From: an uncultured Clostridia bacterium
GTDB lineage: Bacteria; Bacillota; Clostridia; Oscillospirales; Ruminococcaceae
Length of the DNA stretch: 15,660 bases
Reading direction: 5' to 3'
NCBI GenBank assembly: GCA_947177545.1
Contig: CAMWVF010000006.1
Coordinates: forward strand, 1 to 15,660
Shown here: in pieces, positions 7,521-14,412 of the stretch
Layout: the number at the start of each line of letters is the position of its first letter
How positions within the stretch are numbered: position 1 is the stretch's first letter
Notes under the pieces: generated by a model
What the model saw: only the letters and a program-made list of their open reading frames with translations
Database searches by the model: none
Told to the model about the DNA's origin: nothing
Made by a program: the position numbers and the translations under genes

Positions 7521-7912
7521 TGAACAACATTTTCAAGAATATCCTTGCGGCGGTCTGCACGCTTTGCGGTCTGCTTTTCGGCGACCGCGACGGGCTGATG
7601 ATCGCTCTGGCGGCGCTTATGGTTATGGACTACGTTTCGGGGGTGATGGCGGCGATCGCACAGAAAAAGCTTTCCAGCAAGATCGGGGCAAGGGGCATTG
7701 CTAAAAAGGTTTTCATGCTGCTTATCGTTGCCGTCGCGAACATTGTGGACGTCAACGTTGTCGGCGAGGGACACGTCCTGAAAAGCGTAACTGTAATTTT
7801 TTACATTGCAAACGAGTGCATTTCTCTTATCGAAAACGGCGGCAAGCTTGGAGTACCTGTGCCTAACAAGCTTCTTGAGGTACTGGAGCAATTAAAGTCG
7901 GGAAAAAAGTAA
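7520..7912 (+). CDS. Phage holin (Holin_4 / toxin-secretion holin family)
   Basis: A 130-residue membrane protein that would form pores in the cytoplasmic membrane to let the endolysin reach the wall. Hydrophobic segments lie at about 4-21, 25-47, 66-83 and 88-104. The family pattern is clear: MDYVSGVMAA after the second segment start, a basic loop ending in GIAKKVFMLLI, and FYIANECISLIENGGKLGVPVP near the end (the last read as two pieces). The C-terminus is charged. ATG 7520 overlaps the amidase TAA (TAATG), giving tight coupling, and a GGGAGG site precedes it. Members of this family also occur in toxin-export loci, but the amidase partner and the terminase genes behind it favour a lysis role. 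Confidence 0.9.
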   Translation: MNNIFKNILAAVCTLCGLLFGDRDGLMIALAALMVMDYVSGVMAAIAQKKLSSKIGARGIAKKVFMLLIVAVANIVDVNVVGEGHVLKSVTVIFYIANECISLIENGGKLGVPVPNKLLEVLEQLKSGKK

Positions 7913-7929
7913 ATACAGATTATGGCGAG

Positions 7930-7958
7930 GGCGGTACTGAATGTGCCGCCTTATTTTT
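7930..7958 (+). terminator. Intrinsic terminator after the holin gene
   Basis: GGCGGTAC (7930-7937) pairs with GTGCCGCC (7943-7950) around a TGAAT loop, followed by TTATTTTT. It closes the two-gene lysis transcript. Confidence 0.8.
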
Positions 7959-7991
7959 ATGCAAAAGCAACGGCAGAATATCCGCAAAATG

Positions 7992-7997
7992 TATAAT
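7992..7997 (+). promoter_or_regulatory. Possible -10 box for the packaging-head block
   Basis: A perfect TATAAT occurs in the 255-bp gap before the small terminase gene, but no convincing -35 box stands 16-18 bp upstream. If used, transcription would begin near 8004 and run into the hairpin at 8061-8082 before reaching the gene. An activator or another sigma factor may be needed. Confidence 0.35.
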
Positions 7998-8069
7998 AGT
8001 TGCACAGCGTTTTTGTGTACTGCTACAAATGTCGGAAAAAATAAAAAATATTTTTTTGATAGTTGCACA
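7996..8069 (+). repeat. Pair of 11-bp direct repeats (ATAGTTGCACA)
   Basis: ATAGTTGCACA occurs exactly at 7996-8006 and again at 8059-8069, 63 bp apart. The second copy is the left arm of the terminator hairpin. The first copy can pair with the same right arm, so the two compete. A related AGTTGCAC stands at 6632-6639. Confidence 0.7.
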
Positions 8070-8093
8070 TTGGCGTGCAACTTTTTCTTTTTT
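8061..8093 (+). terminator. Terminator or attenuator hairpin in the leader of the packaging block
   Basis: AGTTGCAC (8061-8068) pairs perfectly with GTGCAACT (8075-8082) around the hexaloop ATTGGC, followed by TTTTTCTTTTTT. It lies 75 bp before the small terminase start. Since the holin gene already has a terminator, this one fits an attenuator or a second insulator. Confidence 0.7.
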
Positions 8094-8167
8094 GGAACTA
8101 TTTGTGTAAGGCGTTAAACATTCCCGAAGAAAAACGTCTTGTAAATTTTAAAACGGGAGGTGATTTG

Positions 8168-8671
8168 TTGACGAAGGAATTATCGAAAAGGCAGCGGAAA
8201 TTTCTTTGCTGCATTGCGGCAGGGAAAAATATTTCGGAAGCTGCCGCCGTCTGCGGGATAGCGAATGAAAACGCTTTTGAGGAGGGAGCGAAAATCCTCA
8301 GCCACCCAAAGGCTCGGCGGTATCTTTCCGAGGTGACAGCGGCTTTTAGCGGCGACTGCGTTGAAAAGGGACTTGAACGGCTTATCGGCGGCAGCGCGAA
8401 CGACGCGGTTCTTTTTGCCAAAAGCTGCGGCGAGGAGCTTACCGAGGCGGACGTGCGGAAGCTTGACCTTTATAACGTGTCCGAAATGAAATTCGGCAAG
8501 GGGGTCTGCGAGATCAAATTTGCCGACCGCATAAAGGCTATTGAAAAGCTCAACGAGATACGCACGGGCAGAGCTGCCGACAATGCGGCGCAAAGCTTCC
8601 TCGACGCAATAAGCGAAGCGGGAGAAAAGGGCGGTGATAAGACTGCGGCTCCAACAGCAGAAGAGGATTAG
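8168..8671 (+). CDS. Phage terminase small subunit
   Basis: A protein of about 167 residues that would recognise the packaging start on DNA and regulate the large subunit. The N-terminus (ELSKRQRKFLCCIAAGKNIS, then EAAAVCGI) is a helix-turn-helix of the kind found in many small terminases of Gram-positive phages; the rest is helical and ends in an acidic and charged tail. I start it at TTG 8168, seven bases after GGGAGG; the TTG codon directly before it is the alternative. The open frame continues upstream to 8063, but that part runs through the terminator hairpin and is not protein-like. It sits 50 bp before the large subunit gene. Family identity rests on position and the N-terminal motif. 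Confidence 0.82.
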   Translation: MTKELSKRQRKFLCCIAAGKNISEAAAVCGIANENAFEEGAKILSHPKARRYLSEVTAAFSGDCVEKGLERLIGGSANDAVLFAKSCGEELTEADVRKLDLYNVSEMKFGKGVCEIKFADRIKAIEKLNEIRTGRAADNAAQSFLDAISEAGEKGGDKTAAPTAEED

Positions 8672-8721
8672 AAATTCTATTTTCTGTCCTCCGATCTCCA
8701 ATTTCTGAAAGGAGTGTTTTT

Positions 8722-9984
8722 GTGACTAAGTTTGTCAGGTTTTCGGAAAAGCAGAAAACCGTCCTCACATGGTGGAAAACGGAGCGGTACAAAAATTGCG
8801 ACGCCGTTATCTGCGACGGCGCGGTGCGGTCGGGCAAGACCCTTTGTATGTCCGTGAGCTTTGCGGCTTGGGCAATGTCCCGCTTCAACGGCGGCAGCTT
8901 TGCGATATGCGGCAAGACGGTGACTTCCCTCCGCCGCAACGTTATCACGCCTTTGCTTTCCGCTTTAAGGGGACTTGGCTTTTCCTGCACTGAAAAGGTG
9001 AGCGCGTCCTACGCAGACATTTCAGCAGGCGGGAAGTCCAACCGCTTCTATTTCTTTGGCGGCAAGGACGAAGGCTCGGCGGCGTTGATACAGGGTATTA
9101 CGCTTTGCGGCGTACTTCTTGACGAGGTGGCTCTTATGCCACGCTCATTTGTGGAGCAGGCTCTGGCTCGCTGCTCCGTAAGCGGTTCAAGGCTATGGTT
9201 TAGCTGCAATCCGTCTCACCCCTATCACTGGTTCTACAGAGAATGGATACTGAAAGCGCAGGAAAAAAGGGCGTTGTATCTCCACTTTACAATGGACGAC
9301 AACCCATCTCTCTCCCTGTCCGTAAGGGAAAGGTACAGACGGCTTTATTCGGGCGTTTTTTATGACAGGTTCATTCTTGGGAAATGGGTCGCCGCCGAGG
9401 GTATCATTTACCCCATGTTTGACGAAAGCAGACACGTTGTAAAAACGCTCCCGACAGAATTTTCAAGGTACGTTGTTTCCTGCGATTACGGCACGGTGAA
9501 CCCGTCCTCCTTCGGGCTTTGGGGAAAAAGCGGCGGCGACAGCAAAATATGGTACAGAATAGACGAATACTACTACAGCTCAAAACGTGAGGGAATTTCA
9601 AGAACGGACGAGGAGCACTACTCGGGACTGAGGAAGCTTATAGGCGGACGGCAGGTCGAGGGTGTTATCGTCGACCCGTCGGCGGCATCTTTTATCGAGT
9701 GCATAAAACGTCACGGCGAGTTCCCGGTTACCGCTGCAAAAAATGATGTTGTATCTGGTATACGCAGAGTATCGGACGCTTTGCGGGACGGAAAGATAAT
9801 GTTCAGTACCGAGTGCAATGACATACTTCGTGAATTCTCTTTATACCGCTGGGACGAAAGCCGCGGCGGTGATGTTCCCATTAAAGAGAACGACCATGCT
9901 ATGGACGATATGCGGTATTTTGTATCAAGCCCTTTTTTCCGTGAGGACGGTTCCGCTTTTTGGGCGGGAAGCATATCTCGTTAA
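8722..9984 (+). CDS. Phage terminase large subunit (PBSX-type packaging ATPase and nuclease)
   Basis: A 420-residue motor that pumps DNA into the procapsid and cuts it. The ATPase domain has Walker A GAVRSGKT (33-40), Walker B VLLDE (131-135) and a coupling motif SCNP (161-164). The nuclease domain has acidic residues in CDYGTVNPSS (Asp255), VIVDPSA (Asp318) and DHAMDDMRYFV (Asp395 or Asp396), the usual metal site of an RNase H-like fold. No key residue is missing and the length is normal for PBSX-like enzymes. GTG 8722 follows AAAGGAG at the proper distance. Such enzymes often package by headful, and in several gene transfer agents related enzymes package host DNA; this is context, not proof. 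The portal gene follows after 24 bp. Confidence 0.95.
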   Translation: MTKFVRFSEKQKTVLTWWKTERYKNCDAVICDGAVRSGKTLCMSVSFAAWAMSRFNGGSFAICGKTVTSLRRNVITPLLSALRGLGFSCTEKVSASYADISAGGKSNRFYFFGGKDEGSAALIQGITLCGVLLDEVALMPRSFVEQALARCSVSGSRLWFSCNPSHPYHWFYREWILKAQEKRALYLHFTMDDNPSLSLSVRERYRRLYSGVFYDRFILGKWVAAEGIIYPMFDESRHVVKTLPTEFSRYVVSCDYGTVNPSSFGLWGKSGGDSKIWYRIDEYYYSSKREGISRTDEEHYSGLRKLIGGRQVEGVIVDPSAASFIECIKRHGEFPVTAAKNDVVSGIRRVSDALRDGKIMFSTECNDILREFSLYRWDESRGGDVPIKENDHAMDDMRYFVSSPFFREDGSAFWAGSISR

Positions 9985-10008
9985 AAATTACAGAAAGGAG
10001 TGAAAAAA

Positions 10009-11190
10009 TTGCAGAATAATAATATTTTGAAAAAGCTTTTCAGCAGGGGTACCGAAAATAAATTCCCGGCTTACGAGACTAACTCGGCGGTGTCAAGCGG
10101 CAGATTTGCTGACAACGGAGTGAATCTGCTTACTCTGCAAAGAGAGGGCTTTAACGAGCGTCAGCTTTACGACAATTTAAGAAGCTGCGTACCAATTGTG
10201 GACGCGGCTTTGCAGAAAATCGTCAGGCTCACGGGCTGCTACAAGGTAGTCTGCTCTGACAGCCGCTTTCAGGCGGAAATGAATGACTTTGTGGAGAACA
10301 TCGCCGTTGGTACGGGTGGAAATTCTCTGTACGCTTTCACCGACGCTTTTCTGGACAGTCTGCTTACCTACGGCTCCGCTGGAGGAGAAATGCTGGTGAA
10401 TACAGACACGGGAAATGTGGAGGGTATAGCTCTGCACAGCATGAGCAGATTTTGCTGCCGAATGGGTGTGAACCCATGCGACAGGAGATATTTTATCATG
10501 GACGAACAGGGTGACTGGCGTGCCGCTCAAAATCCGCATTTTATTTTATACAGCACACTGAACGCCACAGCAAACGCTCCCGAGGGGCAGTCGGTGCTGC
10601 GGGGACTTCCCTGCCTTTGCGCGGTGCTGATGAGAATTTATCAGTGCATAGGTCAGAATTTTGACCGCGTGGGAAACGTCCGCTACGCCGTGACATACAA
10701 GCCCTCGGACAGCGGCGAAATGGCTTTTGCAAAGGAACGAGCCATGCAAATTGCCAAGGAGTGGAGCGACGGCATGAACGCAATGCGCTGCGGCGAGGTC
10801 AGGGACTTTGTTGCGGTGGGCGATGTTGACATAAAGGTCATCGGCGCGGATAATCAGATAATCGACACCGAGATACCCGTCCGCCAGCTTCTGGAGCAGA
10901 TAGTGGCTAAGCTTTCCGTACCGCCGTTTTTGCTGGGACTGACATGGTCGTCCACGGAGCGAATGTCCTCCCAGCAGGCGGACATTCTGACCTCGGAGCT
11001 TGAGTATTACCGCCGCATACTCACTCCCGTGATAAAAAAGGTCTGCGGCAATTATCTTATTCTTATGGGCGGGAGCGGGACTGTTTCCGTCGAGTGGGAC
11101 AATATAAATCTTCAGGACGAAGCGGTGCTTGCGGAGGCAAGGCTACACAACGCGCAGGCGGCTCTTATTGAACGTCAGCTTGCGGAATAA
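10009..11190 (+). CDS. Phage portal protein
   Basis: A 393-residue protein that would form the twelve-fold ring at the capsid vertex through which DNA passes. Recognisable parts are SCVPIVDAALQKIVRLTG near the start, GSAGGEMLVNTDTGNVEGI, the NPHFILYSTLNATANAPEG segment, and the helical stem with IPVRQLLEQIVAKLSVPPFL followed by LGLTWSSTERMSSQQADI (shown as two pieces). The end, EYYRRILTPVIKKV, is also typical. Length is slightly short for the family. TTG 10009 is preferred because AAAGGAG lies eight bases upstream; the GTG at 10000 overlaps that site. It directly follows the large terminase. No separate minor head protein gene follows, which is a little unusual. Confidence 0.92.
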   Translation: MQNNNILKKLFSRGTENKFPAYETNSAVSSGRFADNGVNLLTLQREGFNERQLYDNLRSCVPIVDAALQKIVRLTGCYKVVCSDSRFQAEMNDFVENIAVGTGGNSLYAFTDAFLDSLLTYGSAGGEMLVNTDTGNVEGIALHSMSRFCCRMGVNPCDRRYFIMDEQGDWRAAQNPHFILYSTLNATANAPEGQSVLRGLPCLCAVLMRIYQCIGQNFDRVGNVRYAVTYKPSDSGEMAFAKERAMQIAKEWSDGMNAMRCGEVRDFVAVGDVDIKVIGADNQIIDTEIPVRQLLEQIVAKLSVPPFLLGLTWSSTERMSSQQADILTSELEYYRRILTPVIKKVCGNYLILMGGSGTVSVEWDNINLQDEAVLAEARLHNAQAALIERQLAE

Positions 11191-11193
11191 ACA

Positions 11194-11219
11194 GGCGGGA
11201 CGCAAAAACGTCTCCCGCC
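11194..11219 (+). other. GC-rich hairpin between portal and capsid genes
   Basis: GGCGGG pairs with CCCGCC, extended by ACG/CGT across a small bulge, with an A-rich loop. It starts three bases after the portal stop. No T run follows, so it more likely marks an RNA end or processing site than a strong terminator. Confidence 0.55.
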
Positions 11220-11250
11220 AAAAAATTAAAATTAATGGAGGAATTTATTT

Positions 11251-12222
11251 ATGTACAATTCAATCAAAATCGAAAAGGGTCTTTATAATCTTTCCGGAAA
11301 AACATTCTCGCAAGCTTTGGAAGCAATGGACCCTTCCGAGAATTACACAGACGAGGCTCTCAGAAAAATGGACGCTTTCGAGCGTCAGTTAAAGCGTTTC
11401 GACATCAAGGTAAATGGTGTAAATGCCGATAAGGTGGACAAGTTCTTTCAGTCCACAGAGAGCGCGGCTCTTTTTCCCGAATTTGTAAGACGCGCTGTCG
11501 AGTCGGGTCTTAACAGCGGCTGCGTAAACAAGATAACCGCGGCGGTAAGCGTTTCCGACGGCGTTGACGCAAGAGGTATCGTCCTTTCCGACGGTACGGA
11601 AGCATACGAGGGCTCTGCCGTTTACGGGGACGACCTGCCCCAGAGCAGCATTACTCTCACGTCCTCCGCTATCGCTCTCAAAAAGTTCGGCAGAGTTGTG
11701 AACGCTCCCTACGAAGCTGTAAGACAGCAGCGTATCGACGTGTTCGCTGTTGCGCTCCGCGCGGTGGGCGCAAAGCTTGCAAGGGCTGTTGAAAAGGCGG
11801 CTGTAACTGCGCTTTCAAGCGGCGTTACGCCCTCTTCAATGTCGGGCGGCACATTTAATTACGCCGAGCTTGCGGCTTTCTGGGGCAGCTTTGACAAGGC
11901 TGAAATGAACACTATCATCTGCTCTCCCGCTGCTGCGGCAAAGATACTTTCCTTTGATGAAATGAATAAAGCCGTACTCTCTGCTGCGGGCTGCGGCACT
12001 GTTACTCCTTTCGGCGCGGAAATCGTTGCTTCCGCTGCTGTTGCCGATGATATCCTTATCGGTATCGACAGAAATTCCGCACTTGAAATGATAAGGGGCG
12101 GCGACGTTATTGTGGAGGTAGACAAGCTTATCTCAAAGCAGTCCGACGCTGCGGCTGTTGCGGTAAACGTTGGCTTCTCGGCTATCGACAGTGACGCTGT
12201 TAAGGTACTTACAATTGCGTAA
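11251..12222 (+). CDS. Phage major capsid protein (HK97-fold)
   Basis: A 323-residue capsid protein. The segment ALFPEFVRRAVESGL (about 74-88) is the start of the mature coat domain in clostridial HK97-type capsid proteins. ALKKFGRVVNAPYEAVRQQ and the AVGAKLARAVEKAAV helix form the spine and P-domain region. The central TIICSPAAAAKILSF and the late ILIGIDRNSALEMI form the A-domain. The N-terminal 70 residues are helical and could act as the scaffold-like part removed on maturation. ATG 11251 has GGAGGAA upstream, the strongest ribosome site near here. It is flanked on both sides by GC-rich hairpins. The gene precedes the protease-like gene, the reverse of the usual order. Family call rests on sequence pattern and context. 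Confidence 0.88.
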   Translation: MYNSIKIEKGLYNLSGKTFSQALEAMDPSENYTDEALRKMDAFERQLKRFDIKVNGVNADKVDKFFQSTESAALFPEFVRRAVESGLNSGCVNKITAAVSVSDGVDARGIVLSDGTEAYEGSAVYGDDLPQSSITLTSSAIALKKFGRVVNAPYEAVRQQRIDVFAVALRAVGAKLARAVEKAAVTALSSGVTPSSMSGGTFNYAELAAFWGSFDKAEMNTIICSPAAAAKILSFDEMNKAVLSAAGCGTVTPFGAEIVASAAVADDILIGIDRNSALEMIRGGDVIVEVDKLISKQSDAAAVAVNVGFSAIDSDAVKVLTIA

Positions 12223-12234
12223 ATAAATATTTTA

Positions 12235-12258
12235 TGCGGGGCAGACGTCTGTCCCGCA
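12235..12258 (+). other. GC-rich hairpin after the capsid gene
   Basis: TGCGGGGCAG and CTGTCCCGCA pair over 10 bp, with one G-U pair and an ACGT loop. It lies 12 bp after the capsid stop. There is no proper T run. It could trim or stabilise a capsid mRNA, or act as a leaky terminator. Confidence 0.6.
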
Positions 12259-12303
12259 ATATTCTATCTTAAAATTTCAGAACCGTTCTCCACAAGGTTA
12301 GTG

Positions 12304-12348
12304 TGCGGATTTCCGAGCATAATTTTGTCGGTGACAAAAAAATCCGCA
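12304..12348 (+). repeat. Nested inverted repeat in the gap before the protease gene
   Basis: TGCGGATTT (12304-12312) pairs exactly with AAATCCGCA (12340-12348). Inside, TTTTGTC (12323-12329) pairs with GACAAAA (12333-12339) around GGT. The two right arms touch, so the stems can stack with a ten-base bulge on the left. It lies in a 244-bp gap without a gene and joins the tandem repeats. Confidence 0.6.
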
Positions 12349-12393
12349 GGCATACTCGTTTGCAGGCATACTTGTTGGCAAGCATACTCACGT
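12346..12393 (+). repeat. Three tandem 16-bp repeats
   Basis: Three head-to-tail units begin at 12346, 12362 and 12378: GCAGGCATACTCGTTT, GCAGGCATACTTGTTG and GCAAGCATACTCACGT. The first ten bases are nearly constant (one change) and the tail varies. The unit is not a multiple of three, so it is unlikely to be coding. The first unit overlaps the end of the nested inverted repeat by three bases. Confidence 0.7.
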
Positions 12394-12466
12394 AAGCAGA
12401 ATTTGCCGAAAAGACCTGCGCTATACCTTTTGAAGACGGGTTCTTAGTATTTAAAGGAGCGATAAT

Positions 12467-13306
12467 ATGGAACAAAAAGAGCTTCTCGAAAAGCTTAACA
12501 AATTTACAAGGCGGGAGCTTACGGAGGACGAAGTCTACATATTTACGGTTACGCTTTGCGACAACGAGATAGACCGTGACAACGAGTGCTTTTCAAGAAA
12601 ATCCTTAGAAGAAATGGCTGAAAAATTTATCGGCGTTACGGGCATTTTCGACCACGACCCCAAGGGCGGAAACCAAACCGCAAGGCTTTTCTGCACCGAG
12701 GTGGTCGATGAGGACAGAGTAAATTCCGTCGGCGAAAAATATGCATATTTAAAGGGTTACGCATACATGGTAAGGACTTCTTCAAACGCCGATCTTATCA
12801 GCGAAATAGACGGCGGTATCAAAAAGGAGGTTTCCGTGTCCTGCTCCGCCGAAAGACAGATATGCTCGATATGCGGCGAAGACAGGCGTGTCAGGGCTTG
12901 CCGTCACGTCAAGGGCAGGAAGTACGACGGTCAAAAATGCTTTGTAACGCTGGACGGCATTTCCGACGCTTATGAATGGAGCTTTGTGGCTGTCCCCGCA
13001 CAGGTCTGCGCGGGAGTTACGAAAAAATCCATGGAGACCGAGTCGGATATCCAAAATACGGAGGAGCGTCCCGAACAGGAAGTACAGTCGGAGAACGTAC
13101 AGGAAAAACGCACTGAGCTTGAAGGCAAAATTCGCCGCGCGCTTATGCTTAAGGACAGCGAACACAAGGCAGCAGAGCTTTTTGAAAACGTCAAGGATAT
13201 GCTGGAGCTTTCCGAGCTTGAAGAGCTGGGGAAAAATCTTGCTGTTGGGAAAATGCCGAAAAATTTTACTGCCGACAATTCGGCGTACATGATGAGGGGG
13301 CTTTGA
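12467..13306 (+). CDS. Prohead protease-like protein with C-terminal scaffold-like tail
   Basis: A 279-residue protein that I read as a divergent HK97-type (S78-like) prohead protease. FDHDPKGGNQTARLF places His63 where the catalytic histidine is expected. GGIKKEVSVSCS (Ser123 or Ser125) matches the nucleophile strand, and YEWSFVAVPAQVCAGV (169-184) matches the closing strand of the family. Between them Cys133, Cys136, Cys145 and His147 make a possible zinc site, which is an uncommon addition. Residues about 190-279 are charged and helical, consistent with a scaffold. ATG 12467 has AAAGGAGC upstream. It follows the capsid gene after a 244-bp structured gap and is two bases from the connector gene. 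Protease function is inferred from motifs. Confidence 0.68.
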   Translation: MEQKELLEKLNKFTRRELTEDEVYIFTVTLCDNEIDRDNECFSRKSLEEMAEKFIGVTGIFDHDPKGGNQTARLFCTEVVDEDRVNSVGEKYAYLKGYAYMVRTSSNADLISEIDGGIKKEVSVSCSAERQICSICGEDRRVRACRHVKGRKYDGQKCFVTLDGISDAYEWSFVAVPAQVCAGVTKKSMETESDIQNTEERPEQEVQSENVQEKRTELEGKIRRALMLKDSEHKAAELFENVKDMLELSELEELGKNLAVGKMPKNFTADNSAYMMRGL

Positions 13307-13307
13307 T

Positions 13308-13661
13308 ATGGACATGGAAAAGGTCTTTTCGCTGTTCAGGCTTTTTTATAACGAGGAGGACGCAGAAAGCTTTCTTCCGGTCGCGGAGCTTGCGGCGGAC
13401 TACACAAAGCGGCGTATTCTCGGTGACGAGGACTTTTACGACCCCAGACTGTATTTCCTTGCGGCGGCGGAAACACTTTGCCGCGCTCTTGAAATCAAGG
13501 CGGCAAGAGAACGTCTAACTCTTACAAGAACAGGTTCGGCGGCTGCCGAGGCGGACTATTTCTCACGCTTGGAGTACGCTCAAAGGCTGTACAAAAGCTA
13601 TGAAAATCTCTGCACGGGCTTGATACGGGACGACGGATTTTTATTTCTCCGCGCAGAATAA
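13308..13661 (+). CDS. Head-tail connector protein (gp6 / YqbG-like)
   Basis: A 117-residue helical protein. The pattern AELAADYTKRRILGDEDF followed by DPRLYFLAAAETLCRALEIKA fits the small head-tail connectors (HK97 gp6, YqbG) that form a ring under the portal. ATG 13308 starts one base after the protease stop, with AGGGGG just before it, so the genes are coupled. A second ATG at 13314 would remove two residues. Size and place between protease and tail-completion genes agree with the call; sequence alone is modest support. Confidence 0.6.
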   Translation: MDMEKVFSLFRLFYNEEDAESFLPVAELAADYTKRRILGDEDFYDPRLYFLAAAETLCRALEIKAARERLTLTRTGSAAAEADYFSRLEYAQRLYKSYENLCTGLIRDDGFLFLRAE

Positions 13662-13673
13662 GGGGGGACTGTC

Positions 13674-14411
13674 ATGAACATTGTCAATAAATTTGCTGCC
13701 GCAGTTTCGGAAAGCGGCATACCTTGCAGTCACGAGTTTTCCGACTACCGTATCGACATTTTGCAGAAGCCGATATGTGCATTTGCGGGAATAAAAAAAT
13801 TCAGTCTGAAGGACGGCGATACCGTCCCCACGGTGCAGGCGCGCATAACCCTCCAAGGCAGCGAAAAGCGGGTGGACAGCTCTGTGCTTATTGAAACGGC
13901 GGAAAATCTTATAGTCCCGGCGGTTCTGAAGTGCGGTGAAAATATTTCCAAAACGGAAATTTCGGAAGTGAAGCTGAATAACAAAACAGGGCTGCTGTAC
14001 TGCGAAATTATTTTTGAGGTGTCCGCCGCTGCTGCCAATGAAAACAGTACCGATATTGCAGTTTTCAAGGGTATAAATGTTTATGTGGAGGAGTACTCGT
14101 TTTCACGCTCCGCTCTGACTGCCGAGACTGCTTTGATAAGCGGCAGTACCATATTGCATTTCGGCGGGGTCGGCGCTGTAAAAATAAAGCTGTCGGGAAC
14201 GGCTGCGGAGGACGAGGGGACTTCTCTTCTGCAAAAGCTGGACTGGCTTCTTACGAGCGGAGAAAGCTTTTCCCTCACATACGGCGGAGCAGGCTTTGAC
14301 AGAGTGATACTTTCAAAATATTCATGGGACGGCGAAAATGGCGAGGCAAAAAAGGCGGAGCTTGAATTTATCGGCGTGTGCGGCGTTAAAACAGTCAAAA
14401 AGGAGGAATAG
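13674..14411 (+). CDS. Tail-completion-like protein with an additional beta-rich domain
   Basis: A 245-residue protein I do not recognise firmly. Residues 1-120 (MNIVNKFAAAVSESGIPCS, later SSVLIETAENLIVPAVLK and EIIFEVSA) have the alternating helix-strand pattern and size of phage tail-terminator or head-tail-completion proteins, which are usually single-domain proteins of about 120-140 residues. Residues about 128-240 are strand-rich (TILHFGGVGAVKIKLSG, DRVILSKYSWDG, AKKAELEFIG) and resemble baseplate or tail-tube-associated domains. This would be a fusion. It begins 12 bp after the connector gene with a GGGGGG ribosome site, and the next gene starts one base after its stop. The fused layout is inferred by eye and needs a structure model. 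Confidence 0.45.
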   Translation: MNIVNKFAAAVSESGIPCSHEFSDYRIDILQKPICAFAGIKKFSLKDGDTVPTVQARITLQGSEKRVDSSVLIETAENLIVPAVLKCGENISKTEISEVKLNNKTGLLYCEIIFEVSAAAANENSTDIAVFKGINVYVEEYSFSRSALTAETALISGSTILHFGGVGAVKIKLSGTAAEDEGTSLLQKLDWLLTSGESFSLTYGGAGFDRVILSKYSWDGENGEAKKAELEFIGVCGVKTVKKEE

Positions 14412-14412
14412 C

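Noticed and set aside
8063..8167. N-terminal extension of the small terminase frame
   Set aside because: It would be translated through the terminator hairpin and T run; a good ribosome site points to TTG 8168.
12346..12393. Tandem 16-bp repeats as a CRISPR array
   Set aside because: The units are head to tail without unique spacers of CRISPR length, only three copies exist and no cas gene is present.
12269..12475. Minus-strand 68-residue frame in the gap before the protease gene
   Set aside because: It has no convincing ribosome site, spans the repeats and hairpins and overlaps the protease start. I treat the gap as non-coding.
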